Positions 34,441 through 43,444 of a DNA stretch of 64,000 bases are shown here, piece by piece; the first letter of the stretch is position 1, and the number at the start of each line of letters is the position of its first letter. Source of the DNA: Hyphomicrobium_A sp963745205. GTDB taxonomy: Bacteria > Pseudomonadota > Alphaproteobacteria > Rhizobiales > Hyphomicrobiaceae. A program made the translations under genes and the position numbers. A model generated the notes under the pieces. The model did no database searches and had not been told where the DNA came from. It saw only the letters and a list, made by a program, of their open reading frames with translations. Where the stretch lies: positions 237,299-301,298 of the forward strand of contig CAVUWX010000003.1 in assembly GCA_963745205.1 (NCBI GenBank). The letters are read 5' to 3'.

Positions 34441-34947
34441 CTATTTCACGCCTGGAACGGGGTGATCGCGGGGATCGCCGGATTCCGCCTTCTTGCTGTC
34501 GAACACCTGCTCGGTGTGGGCGCGTGCGCCCGCAACCTGGCTCGCGTCCAGACGGCATGAATTGCCCTTGTCGAGCAGAACGAAGGCGCGGTTAGGTTTG
34601 TCGACAAACTCGGCGCGGTCGAGCTTCCCGTCACCGTTTGCGTCGTAATAGCCGAACTCGACGGTCTGGAACATGCGGTCGGTGCGGACGATCGTTGCGT
34701 ATTCGGTGCGATCGACGAAGCCGTCGTGATTGGCATCGGCCGCATCGAACAGCTCGGCCGCGTAGGCCTTCCATTCGTCGCAGGTGACGAAGCCGTCGTG
34801 ATTGCGGTCCCAGTTGCCCGCGGCCGATAGGAACACGCGGTCGGTCTCGGGTATCGACGAGCCCGAGCAGCCGAGGAGGGCCCCGAACATCGTTGCGCTC
34901 GCGCATACGCCGGCGCCAAGCCTGAAAGTATGCAGCCTGTTTTTCAT
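34441..34947 (-). CDS. EF-hand calcium-binding lipoprotein
   Basis: 168 residues from ATG at 34945-34947 with a GGGGGG tract upstream. The signal peptide ends in a lipobox-like LLGC with Cys27. Three canonical EF-hand loops follow: DRNHDGFVTCDE (47-58), DANHDGFVDRTE (71-82) and DANGDGKLDRAE (102-113), each with D at 1, D/N at 3, D at 5, G at 6 and E at 12. The protein is probably anchored in the envelope and binds calcium. It lies between ispG and the Omp25-like gene. Confidence 0.88.
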   Translation of the reverse strand: MKNRLHTFRLGAGVCASATMFGALLGCSGSSIPETDRVFLSAAGNWDRNHDGFVTCDEWKAYAAELFDAADANHDGFVDRTEYATIVRTDRMFQTVEFGYYDANGDGKLDRAEFVDKPNRAFVLLDKGNSCRLDASQVAGARAHTEQVFDSKKAESGDPRDHPVPGVK

Positions 34948-34973
34948 TGTCGTCCCCCCAAAGGCGTGTCGCC

Positions 34974-36263
34974 TTAAGCCGTGTGCCTTTGAGCGCCGTT
35001 CCCCGTGGCTGTGGGACCGAATCGCCGCTCGATATAATCTTCGACGATCTGCTTGAATTCGGCGGCGATATTCGGCCCGCGCAAGGTCAGCACCTTCTTG
35101 CCGTCCACAAAAACCGGAGCCGCCGGCGCTTCCCCGGTGCCCGGCAGCGAGATGCCTATGTCGGCCTGCTTTGACTCGCCCGGTCCATTGACGATGCAGC
35201 CCATCACCGCCAGGCTCATCGTCTCGACGCCGGGATACTGCCGCCGCCACTCGGGCATGCGGTCGCGGATCATCTCCTGCACGTCGCGCGCGAGTTCCTG
35301 AAATACCGTCGATGTCGTGCGCCCACAGCCGGGGCACGCGGCAACGATCGGCAGGAACGAGCGCAAGCCCATGCTCTGCAGGATCTCCTGTGCGACCTTC
35401 ACCTCGAGCGTGCGGTCGCCGCCGGGATCGGGCGTGAGTGAGACGCGGATGGTGTCGCCGATGCCGGCCTGCAGTAGAAGCCCGATGCCGGCGGTCGAGG
35501 CGACGATTCCCTTCGAGCCCATCCCGGCTTCGGTAAGGCCGACGTGCAGCGCGTAGCCGCCCCGCTCGGCGAGCTTTGTGTAGACACTGACGAGGTCTTG
35601 CACTGCGGACACCTTCGCCGAGAGAATGATGTGATCGGCCCCGAGGCCCAGCTGCTCGGCCCGCTGCGCCGAGATGAGCGCCGACTGCACGATCGCCTCA
35701 TGCATGACCGCACGCGCATCTTTGGGCGCGCTGCTCTTCGCGTTCTCGTCCATTAGCCGCGTCAGCAGCTCCTGGTCGAGCGAGCCCCAATTGACGCCGA
35801 TGCGCACCGGCTTATTGTGGCGCAACGCGATGTCAATGATGGCGCCGAACTGGCGGTCCTTCTTCTCCTTGAAGCCGACGTTGCCGGGATTGATGCGGTA
35901 CTTGTCGAGCGCTTCCGCGGTGGCCGGGTTCTCGCCCAACAGCTTGTGGCCGATGTAGTGGAAATCGCCGACAAGCGGTACGCGCACGCCACGGCGCGCG
36001 AGCCCGTCGCGAATGTGGGGCACGGCCTTCGCCGCCTCGTCCCGGTCGACAGTGATGCGCACGAGCTCAGAGCCCGCGCGCGCCAGCGCCGCCACCTGAT
36101 CGACGGTTGCGGCGATGTCGGCCGTGTCGGTGTTGGTCATCGACTGTACGACGACCGGATTGCCGCCGCCGACAATCACATCGCCGACGGAAACGGCGCA
36201 AGAGTCGCGCCGCGGCGCAACGAGATCGGTGAGCGAGCTTTGCATGGTCCACGCCTTCGCCAT
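34974..36263 (-). CDS. ispG: 4-hydroxy-3-methylbut-2-en-1-yl diphosphate synthase
   Basis: 429 residues. The penultimate MEP-pathway enzyme makes HMBPP with a 4Fe-4S cluster. GGGNPVVVQSMTNTDTADI, RITVDRDEAAKAV, PVRIGVNWGSLD, and the cluster ligands in AACPGCGRTTSTVFQELA and MGCIVNGPGESKQADIGIS are all present. The C-terminus is the usual extended proteobacterial form. The EF-hand lipoprotein gene lies 26 bases downstream. Confidence 0.97.
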   Translation of the reverse strand: MAKAWTMQSSLTDLVAPRRDSCAVSVGDVIVGGGNPVVVQSMTNTDTADIAATVDQVAALARAGSELVRITVDRDEAAKAVPHIRDGLARRGVRVPLVGDFHYIGHKLLGENPATAEALDKYRINPGNVGFKEKKDRQFGAIIDIALRHNKPVRIGVNWGSLDQELLTRLMDENAKSSAPKDARAVMHEAIVQSALISAQRAEQLGLGADHIILSAKVSAVQDLVSVYTKLAERGGYALHVGLTEAGMGSKGIVASTAGIGLLLQAGIGDTIRVSLTPDPGGDRTLEVKVAQEILQSMGLRSFLPIVAACPGCGRTTSTVFQELARDVQEMIRDRMPEWRRQYPGVETMSLAVMGCIVNGPGESKQADIGISLPGTGEAPAAPVFVDGKKVLTLRGPNIAAEFKQIVEDYIERRFGPTATGNGAQRHTA

Positions 36264-36340
36264 TGACTTCTGAGCCTAACTAACCCCGGCGCCAGCTTTT
36301 TGACCATAGCCCTGGACGGTCGCGGGCGCCGGCTGCGACC

Positions 36341-37138
36341 CTAGCGCCACCGCATAGTCCCCGCCGCAGTTAGCGAGAGGGCCGCCGCAACGGACATGAC
36401 GATGACGATCGAGGGGCCGCCGGGAGCGTCGAATGTGGCGGAGAGGCTCAAGCCCAGCACTACGCTTGCGGCCGCCATCAGTGCGGTGAGCAGCACCATT
36501 CGCTCGGGGGTGCCGGCGAGCGGCCGCGCCGCAACGGCGGGGACCACAAGGAACGCCATGACCAAAAGAACACCGACGATCTTCATGGCAACCGCGATGG
36601 TCACCGCCAGCAGGATGGTGAAGATCGCGCGCACCCACCGGCGGTCGATGCCCTCCGCGGCGGCGAGGTCCTCGTGCACAGCGAGCCGCAAGAGCGGCTG
36701 CCAAAGCCAGGCGACAATTCCCAGCACTGCCGCACCGCCACCGACAATCCAGGCGATGTCGCCGGTCGTGACGGCAAACACGTCGCCGAAGAGAAAGCCC
36801 AGGAGATCGACCGGCGGCCCCTTCAGCATAGACATGGCGATGACACCCGTCGCCAGCGCGGCGTGGTGCAGAAGTCCGAGGATCGAATCTATGGCGACCA
36901 CCTGTTGGCGGCCAAACCAAAGCAGCAGGAAGGCGATGACGACGGCGATGGCGACGACGCCAAGGGTGATGTCGAGCCGCAGCGCCAAACTCAAGGCGAC
37001 GCCGATCAGGCTCGCCTGCGCGACGGTCTCGCCGAAATAGGCCATGCGCTGCCAGATGACGAAGCAGCCGAGCGGCGCCGCGACGACGGCGAGCGCCAGT
37101 CCGGCGACGATGGCGCGGACGAAAAACGGCTCAAGCAC
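36341..37138 (-). CDS. znuB: Zinc ABC transporter permease ZnuB
   Basis: 265 residues from GTG at 37136-37138 (AGGGGA 5 bases upstream), overlapping znuC by 8 bases; a longer frame upstream reads as non-protein. About eight membrane helices. FFVRAIVAGLALAVVAAPLGCFVIWQRMAYFGETVAQASL is the classic ZnuB N-terminus, and KIVGVLLVMAFLVVPAVAARPLA is the conserved coupling region. It moves zinc across the inner membrane with ZnuC. The periplasmic receptor znuA is not in this window. Confidence 0.95.
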   Translation of the reverse strand: MLEPFFVRAIVAGLALAVVAAPLGCFVIWQRMAYFGETVAQASLIGVALSLALRLDITLGVVAIAVVIAFLLLWFGRQQVVAIDSILGLLHHAALATGVIAMSMLKGPPVDLLGFLFGDVFAVTTGDIAWIVGGGAAVLGIVAWLWQPLLRLAVHEDLAAAEGIDRRWVRAIFTILLAVTIAVAMKIVGVLLVMAFLVVPAVAARPLAGTPERMVLLTALMAAASVVLGLSLSATFDAPGGPSIVIVMSVAAALSLTAAGTMRWR

Positions 37139-38048
37139 GCTCGTCCCCTGCGCGGCGAACTGACGTTGACGCGTCGTGCGCCGTGTGCGCCGTGCCAGCG
37201 ATGTCGTGGCTGTGGTCGTGATGGTGGCGGTAGACCGCGAAAGCACGGACGGCTTCCGCTCCGAAGAGGCGCGCATAGGCCGGGTGCTGCGCAACCGTCT
37301 CTGGCACTCCCGAACAGCAGACATGTCGGTTGAGGCAGACGACGCGGTCGCTGCGCGCCATGACGATGTGCAGGTCGTGCGAGACGAGCAGAACGCCGAA
37401 GCCGCGCTCGTCGCGAAGACGCGCGATCAGATTGTAGAGCTCCGCCTCGCCGGTGTAGTCGACGCCTTGTACCGGCTCGTCGAGCACGAGGAGATCGGGA
37501 TCGCGCAGAAGCGCGCGAGCGAGCACGATGCGCTGCAGCTCGCCACCTGAAAGCTGGCTCAACTGCCGGTGGCGCGTGTGACCGGCGCTGACTTCATTGA
37601 GTATCGCGCCGATGCGTGCAGGCGAGACCTCCCCGCCGAGCTTCAGGAAGCGCTCGACTGTCATGGGAATGACAGCATCGACGTCGAAGCGTTGTGGCAC
37701 GTAACCGACACGCAAGTTCTTCTGCCGGCGAACCTCGCCGCGGTCGGGCGTCTCCAGTCCAAGTAGCACGCGCACAAGCGACGTCTTGCCAGCCCCGTTA
37801 GGGCCGATCAGCGTCACGATCTCGCGCTTGCGGATGTCCAGATCGATATCGTCCAGAAGGTCGCGGCCGTTGCGGACGAGACCCAGCCCGCGCGCGGATA
37901 TGAGCGCGGTAGGATCGATGGCGCCCAGAGGCTCTTGGTGACTCTCATGGTGTGTGTGCGTCGCACAGCCCTGCTTGCAGGCCACGTCGCGGTCGTCATG
38001 GCTGCGCGCGTTCAGGGGAGCGGCCGCTCGCACATCCCGATCGGCCAT
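37131..38048 (-). CDS. znuC: Zinc ABC transporter ATP-binding protein ZnuC
   Basis: 305 residues. Walker A IGPNGAGKTS at 81-90, signature QLSGGELQR, Walker B LLVLDEPVQGVD and switch LVSHDLH. QRFDVDAVIPMTVERFL is typical of ZnuC. Unusually, both ends carry metal-ligand-rich segments: CKQGCATHTHHESH near residues 24-37 and HHHDHSHD near 275. It starts 6 bases after zur ends, so zur-znuC-znuB form one operon. Confidence 0.95.
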   Translation of the reverse strand: MADRDVRAAAPLNARSHDDRDVACKQGCATHTHHESHQEPLGAIDPTALISARGLGLVRNGRDLLDDIDLDIRKREIVTLIGPNGAGKTSLVRVLLGLETPDRGEVRRQKNLRVGYVPQRFDVDAVIPMTVERFLKLGGEVSPARIGAILNEVSAGHTRHRQLSQLSGGELQRIVLARALLRDPDLLVLDEPVQGVDYTGEAELYNLIARLRDERGFGVLLVSHDLHIVMARSDRVVCLNRHVCCSGVPETVAQHPAYARLFGAEAVRAFAVYRHHHDHSHDIAGTAHTAHDASTSVRRAGDERA

Positions 38049-38054
38049 CGGCCT

Positions 38055-38558
38055 TCAGTCCTTTTTCGGCACGCAATTCCGGCACAATCCGGAAACTTCT
38101 ACGAATTTGACGCGCGGCTGGAACGAGGCGGCGCGTGATACGCGATCGATCGTCTCGAAGATGCCTTCCGAGTCGGCCTCCTGGACCGCGTTGCATTTCT
38201 CGCACGCGAGGAAGATCGGGCGGCGCCCGGCGGCATGATCGAGGCGGCGGCAGGCGAAGAAAGCGTTCTTGCTCTCCAAGCGATGGATGACGCCCGCCTC
38301 GAGCAGCGCATCGATGGCACGGTAGACTGAGATCGGCGCGAGCCGCGTTCCCTTTTCGGCAAGTCGGGCGAGGACGTCGTAGGCGCCGATCGACGCATAC
38401 GTCGCTGCGATCTCCTGGAACACGTCCTGGCGCAGCTTGGTGAACCGCAGGTTCTTTTCGGTGAAAGCCTGGTTGGCCCGCTCAACAGCCTTGGCCAGAC
38501 GACGGTCGCTCTGCGAGGTGGACGCCGAAAATGTGAGCTTCGCCGAGCTCTCAGACAT
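38055..38558 (-). CDS. zur: Zinc uptake regulator Zur (Fur family)
   Basis: 167 residues from ATG at 38556-38558. A winged-helix domain (LRQDVFQEIAATYASIGAYDVLARLA, PISVYRAIDALLEAGVIHRLES) is followed by the metal-binding dimerisation domain with two CXXC pairs, ACEKCNAV and LCRNCVPK. Operon with znuCB identifies it as Zur rather than Fur. Zinc-loaded Zur represses zinc uptake genes. No Zur box was recognised upstream. Confidence 0.93.
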   Translation of the reverse strand: MSESSAKLTFSASTSQSDRRLAKAVERANQAFTEKNLRFTKLRQDVFQEIAATYASIGAYDVLARLAEKGTRLAPISVYRAIDALLEAGVIHRLESKNAFFACRRLDHAAGRRPIFLACEKCNAVQEADSEGIFETIDRVSRAASFQPRVKFVEVSGLCRNCVPKKD

Positions 38559-38787
38559 TAATTCCACCCTAGATGCCGCCGCCCGTTTCTGTTTTAGCCA
38601 CTCTATACCACCGACTGTTGCGAGCATAGCGCCTGAAAACAAGTCCATCGCCTACCGCGATGGAACCGTTCCCTTTTCCGCCACCATCATATGGTTACTC
38701 CCAGCCCGACAACAAACATCGACAACAGTACCGGGCACTTCGATACGCGCTCCGAGCCCTCCCTTTAGGGATTTTCAGACCCAGCCG

Positions 38788-39945
38788 ATGGCGACATCTC
38801 CCGCATATATAATTGCCGCGCGGCGCAGCGCGCTTGGCCGCATAGGCGGCCTGCATAAAGGCCGGCGCATCGAGGAGCTTTGCGCCCCCGTCGTGGCGGC
38901 TGCCCTGCGCGACAGCGGCATCAAGGCCGACCGTGTCGACGAGGTCATCGTGGGCAACGGCACACAAGGCGGCAACCCCGCACGCCTGATCGCGCTCGCG
39001 GCCGGGCTGGCGGACAGCGTGCCGGCCGCAACCATCGACCGCCAGTGCGGCTCCGGACTCGACGCCATCCTGGCCGCGATCCGCGCGATCGCCGCGGGCG
39101 ATGCTGATGTTATGGTTGCCGGCGGCGCCGAGGCGCTGTCGACCGCGCCCTGGCGCATCGCCAAGCCGCGAACGCTCTATCAGTTGCCGCGCTTCACGAG
39201 CTTCGAGCCCGGGCCCGCCGAGGAGGGCGGGGTTCCCGCGCTGGTCGAGGCCACGGAAGCGCTGGCATCCGAACTCGGCATCAGCCGCGCGCAGCAGGAC
39301 GCCTACGCCTTGCGTACGCACCTCAGGGCGGAAGCCGCCCGTACCAGCCGCCGCTTCGCTGGCGAGATCGTGCCCATCCGCGCCAATGCGGAAGAGGCAC
39401 GCGACCAGAGCGCGGTGGAACCCGATTTCAAGGATCTGGCGCAGCTTGCGCCGTATCAGCAGCCGGACGGAACGCTGACCCCGGGCAATACCAGCGCCAT
39501 GCACGACGGCGCTGCGATGACGGTCGTGGTCTCCGAGCGAGTGTGGACGGAGCTGGGCAAGCCGCGTGCGCTCCGCCTCGTTGCCCAGGCAATCCGCGGC
39601 GTCGCGCCCGACGAAGAGGCCTCGGCGCCCATCGAGGCCATGAAGACGCTGAGCGAACGCCTCAACGGCTTCAAGCGGTCCGATATCGGGATCATTGAGA
39701 TGAGCGAGTCCTCCGCTGCGCAGGCCATCGCGCTGGCGCAGAGCCTCGAACTCGACGAGGATCTCTTGAACCCGGACGGTGGAGCGGTCGCCCGCGGGCA
39801 TCCGCTCGGCGCGGCCGGCGCCGTGCTGGTGGCGCGCCTTTTCACGCGCATGGCGCGCGCTGAGGAGAAGCGGCCCAAGCTCGGTGTCGCCGCTCTCGGC
39901 GCCCAAGGTGGTATGGGCCTCGCGGCGCTGTTCGAAGCCGTCTAG
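38788..39945 (+). CDS. Thiolase-family protein with altered catalytic motifs
   Basis: 385 residues from ATG at 38788. The fold is clearly thiolase: AYIIAARRSALGRIGGLHKG, nucleophile Cys87 in DRQCGSGLDAI, GNTSAMHDGAAM and ARGHPLGAAGAVL with the general-base His. However the NEAFA motif is replaced by SESSA (IIEMSESSAAQAI), and the C-terminal catalytic Cys motif is GAQGGMGLA without Cys; only two Cys occur in the protein. It may act as a hydrolase or on unusual acyl-CoA, or be catalytically weak. It is divergent from zur. Confidence 0.85.
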   Translation: MATSPAYIIAARRSALGRIGGLHKGRRIEELCAPVVAAALRDSGIKADRVDEVIVGNGTQGGNPARLIALAAGLADSVPAATIDRQCGSGLDAILAAIRAIAAGDADVMVAGGAEALSTAPWRIAKPRTLYQLPRFTSFEPGPAEEGGVPALVEATEALASELGISRAQQDAYALRTHLRAEAARTSRRFAGEIVPIRANAEEARDQSAVEPDFKDLAQLAPYQQPDGTLTPGNTSAMHDGAAMTVVVSERVWTELGKPRALRLVAQAIRGVAPDEEASAPIEAMKTLSERLNGFKRSDIGIIEMSESSAAQAIALAQSLELDEDLLNPDGGAVARGHPLGAAGAVLVARLFTRMARAEEKRPKLGVAALGAQGGMGLAALFEAV

Positions 39946-40181
39946 GTCCCTTCGCAGGTCCCGCGATCTTCAGCTAGCGCTTGCCTTAACGGGCGCGAAT
40001 CCCCAATTCTCGATTCGGTCGGCCACGCCCGAAATCGTCCGTGCTCGCGCACGCGATCGCCGCAATCTCGCCGTGAAGCGGCCAGGAGGTGTGGTCATGC
40101 TGCATCTTGCGTGACCTTTGAGCCGCAGACGGGATTTGATTTGGTTTCCCGTTGGCGGATTGCGGGGCGGAGGCCCAGACG

Positions 40182-43100
40182 ATGGACGTGAAGCAATTCC
40201 TCGACGGCGTGATCGCCAACCCCGCGGCCTACACGCGGAGCATCTTGCTGGGAGCCGCAGTGCTCGCAGCCGTGATGCTGCTCTTCAAGGTCGGCCCGCG
40301 GCTGTGGCGGGTCATCGAGGAGATCTTCTTCACCAACTGGCAGCTCGCGATGCTCGGCACGGCGGCGATCGTGCTGTCGCTCGCCGGCGGCTGGACCACC
40401 TGGGACGGCATGACGAACTTCACCGGGGAGTCGGTGCTGTCACTCATGTTCACCTTCGGCATCCACGGCGTGATGCTGATCGTCGCGTGGCTGATCGGCG
40501 AAAGCTTCGCCACCGGCATGAGCATGGTTCCGCGCAGCGGCTTGGCGCGCGTGACGGCGCCCCTCGTCGTTGTAATCGGCCTCTCAGTCCTGTTTCTCGC
40601 CGCCGCCGCTTTCTTCTACCAGGTGCGTCACGGCATCGCCGCCGATCGCTGGATCCAGGGGCTGACCGCGGCGGGCGTCGTCTTCGGCGGGCTTGGTCTG
40701 CTGACCGTGTTTGCGCGCTCCGACGTCGTCGCGCCTTATGCTCAGGCGCTCCGCATCATCGCCAAGAACTCCATGCTGTGGGTGATGTTCCTCGCGTGCA
40801 TGTCGACCTCGGTATTCTTCTCCTTCGACAGCCGCTTCAACGTCGTCTTCCCCAAGGAGCAACGTGAGCGCGTCTCGCAGCTGCGCGCTCAGAACCAAGT
40901 TACTGGCATCATCGCTGACATCGGCGACACCATCACGACCCAGCAGCTCGAGCAGACGGAGAGCTTGTTCAAGAGCGAAGGCTGGCGCGCCTACGACAGC
41001 CAGCTCGACAAGCTCGCGACCGCCGCGCAGGGCTCGACCGGCGAGATCGAGAAATACTTCAACGACCAGATCGAGGCGCGCAACCGCGGCGTCAAGGAGC
41101 AGCAGGAGCGCATCACCACCGCCCAGAGCGGCCAAGCTGGGATCGCGGGCAAGAAGACGACGCTTACCGACGAGCTCGCCCGAGTCGAAGCCGACCGGGC
41201 GGCGCTTGCCGCCGACTACGCTGCTACGAAGACCGAGCTCGACACACGCGCGCGAGCAATCGACGCCAAGCGCGTCGAGGCGATGGCCGAGGACAAGGGC
41301 GTCGAAGGTTCGCTCAAGGAAGGCAAGGGGCCCATCTATCGCCAGCACATGGATGAGCTCGACAAGATGCAGGGCGCCTACAAGATTCAGGACGACCGCG
41401 TGAAGGACGCCAAGAAGCGTCTCGATACGGCGGATGCGCGCATCTCGCAGATCAAGCAAGAACTCGCCTCCATCGACGGCCAGCTCGCCAAGTACAAGGG
41501 CGAGCAGGAGACCGCCGAACAGCGGATCAAGATGGCGCAAGACAATGCGACCGGTCAGGAGGCCGAACAGCACGTCGACCCCGGCCGCGTCCTACCCGCC
41601 TTCGAGAAGGCGCGCGTCGAATTTCGCCAAGAGCCGACGGCGGAGCGCCTCGGAATCGTGCAGCAGCGCTGCTCGCAGCTCTATAACGCCATGTACTCGG
41701 CCGAGGTCACGAAGCCTAAGGTCTCCGGCATCGATTGCGATCCCAAGCAGGCGAGCGAAGCTGCGGCAACCTTGTTCGCGCTGCAGGCCGGCACCAACAC
41801 CTTCAACGGCAACTGCGTGGGCGGCGACAAGCTCGCGCAGCACCAGTCGACGGACGCCCTGTTCGCCTTTGCGACGAAGTGCCTTGCCGACAGCGGATTG
41901 CCGAGCAAGCAGACGGACGATCTGCGCGGCAAGATCAGCTTTGCCGAGATGAATCGCGACGACAAGGCACACCGCTTCGTCGTGACCTGGAACGCGTTCC
42001 AGGACGGCAACCGGCTCGCCTACCTCGCGCTCGCGATCGCCATCGGCATCAACTCGCTCATCTTCATGACCGGCCTGTTCGGGGCCAACGCCGTGCGCTC
42101 CCCGCTCGCCGATGTGCCGAGTGCTAAGGGCCGCAACTCCCAGCAGCTCGAGGCTATCATCGAGAACGCGCTGCTGCCAGACACCTTCGAGAACGCGCGC
42201 ACGACGCTTGCCGCCATGCGCCCGATCACGAATAAATCGGGCTTCATGGCCGAGGTACGCCCGGAGCAACTCGACCCGCACGCGGCCCAGCGCGTGCTGG
42301 CCGTGCTAAACGCTGGCACTACCATCAACGCGGTCGAGTACGATGCAATCTCCGATCGCTATCTCGTGCGCGGCGAGCTTTACGAATTCTTGGCGATCAC
42401 GGCCAAACGCTCCTTCGAGGCGGATAAGGCCAACGTAGACCTTGCCGAGCTGGAGAAGATCGTCGGCGTGGCATTGCTGCCCGACGTCAATCAAAACGCC
42501 GAAACGGTGCTGCACTACATGCACCCCATCAGCGAGGATCGCGGCTTCACCGCCGAGATCAAGCTGGGCGAAGTTGCGCCCAACGACATTCGCACCGTGC
42601 GCAACACGCTGAATGCCGGCGCCACGCTCGACCGCGTGCAGCGGGTCGGCAAGGACGCCTCGCACTACTTTGTGCACAAGGATCTTTACAAGACGCTCGC
42701 GCGCATTCGAGCGCGCTCGCTCGTCGTCCCTGCCGGCCCCCGCCAGATCGCCGCGCCGGGCGGGCAGGGCTCACGCTACGGCGGATCAATCACCGAGCAC
42801 TCGAAGGCGATCGAGCACAAGCCGTCGGTGCCCGACCACACGCCCGAGGAGGCGAGCGCGCTCAGATCGCGCTACGTCGCGCGGCTCCTCGAAGCGCTCA
42901 ATCTCAACTCGAGCTTCTATGAGGAGTTGCATGGCGCGGCGTTCGGTGCCGCGATTGCCGCCAACGAGGCGTTCACGCGGGCTAGACACGGCAACCAGAT
43001 GCTCGATCAGCAGCTTACGGTCCGGGACGAGGAGGCGCAGATTTCGCTTGATCAGGCCTACACGCACCTTAAAGGCAAGCTGAAGCCCGGCGCGGACTGG

Positions 43101-43415
43101 GAGCGACAGCTCCTGCGCGACGCATATCAGGACATCGAGCAGAACTGGCCAGTCATCATGCTGCTGCCCAATGGCCCCTACGAAATGGTTTTGCATTCCA
43201 TGGTGGAGGCGCTGGAGGCTGACGCAGGCGCCGGCGGCCTCTCGACTGAGCAGGCCGAGCTCTACGATATCGCGCGTGCCCTCGTCGACGCTTTTAGAAC
43301 GAACGCTCGTGGAAACGAAATGTCGTGGCGGCGGCTCGAGGCCGGCTTCAACCAGGCGCCGCTTGCGGGCGAGAAGCGCGTCGCCTTCGACGACGGCCGC
43401 AATCGGCTGAATTAA
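40182..43415 (+). CDS. Large membrane/coiled-coil protein with tandem repeated C-terminal domain, unknown function
   Basis: 1077 residues from ATG at 40182 (GGAGG 8 bases upstream). About six membrane helices in residues 17-210, a Lys/Glu/Gln-rich coiled coil at about 224-455, a Cys-containing segment (YNAMYSAEVTKPKVSGIDCD), one helix at 611-635 (LAYLALAIAIGINSLIFMTGLF), then a C-terminal region. Within it a domain of about 90 residues is repeated at 656-745 and 757-846: LPDxxxNAxTxLxxMxPI ... LNAGxTxxxV ... LYxxLA. A final helical domain (870-1077) follows. Not recognised. A secreted PDZ gene lies 29 bases downstream. Confidence 0.85.
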   Translation: MDVKQFLDGVIANPAAYTRSILLGAAVLAAVMLLFKVGPRLWRVIEEIFFTNWQLAMLGTAAIVLSLAGGWTTWDGMTNFTGESVLSLMFTFGIHGVMLIVAWLIGESFATGMSMVPRSGLARVTAPLVVVIGLSVLFLAAAAFFYQVRHGIAADRWIQGLTAAGVVFGGLGLLTVFARSDVVAPYAQALRIIAKNSMLWVMFLACMSTSVFFSFDSRFNVVFPKEQRERVSQLRAQNQVTGIIADIGDTITTQQLEQTESLFKSEGWRAYDSQLDKLATAAQGSTGEIEKYFNDQIEARNRGVKEQQERITTAQSGQAGIAGKKTTLTDELARVEADRAALAADYAATKTELDTRARAIDAKRVEAMAEDKGVEGSLKEGKGPIYRQHMDELDKMQGAYKIQDDRVKDAKKRLDTADARISQIKQELASIDGQLAKYKGEQETAEQRIKMAQDNATGQEAEQHVDPGRVLPAFEKARVEFRQEPTAERLGIVQQRCSQLYNAMYSAEVTKPKVSGIDCDPKQASEAAATLFALQAGTNTFNGNCVGGDKLAQHQSTDALFAFATKCLADSGLPSKQTDDLRGKISFAEMNRDDKAHRFVVTWNAFQDGNRLAYLALAIAIGINSLIFMTGLFGANAVRSPLADVPSAKGRNSQQLEAIIENALLPDTFENARTTLAAMRPITNKSGFMAEVRPEQLDPHAAQRVLAVLNAGTTINAVEYDAISDRYLVRGELYEFLAITAKRSFEADKANVDLAELEKIVGVALLPDVNQNAETVLHYMHPISEDRGFTAEIKLGEVAPNDIRTVRNTLNAGATLDRVQRVGKDASHYFVHKDLYKTLARIRARSLVVPAGPRQIAAPGGQGSRYGGSITEHSKAIEHKPSVPDHTPEEASALRSRYVARLLEALNLNSSFYEELHGAAFGAAIAANEAFTRARHGNQMLDQQLTVRDEEAQISLDQAYTHLKGKLKPGADWERQLLRDAYQDIEQNWPVIMLLPNGPYEMVLHSMVEALEADAGAGGLSTEQAELYDIARALVDAFRTNARGNEMSWRRLEAGFNQAPLAGEKRVAFDDGRNRLN

Positions 43416-43444
43416 CGCGCGAGATTTGGGTGGTCGGTCCTCTA

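Noticed and set aside
38559..38787. Zur box between zur and the thiolase gene
   Set aside because: No palindrome of the GTTATATAATAAC type is present.
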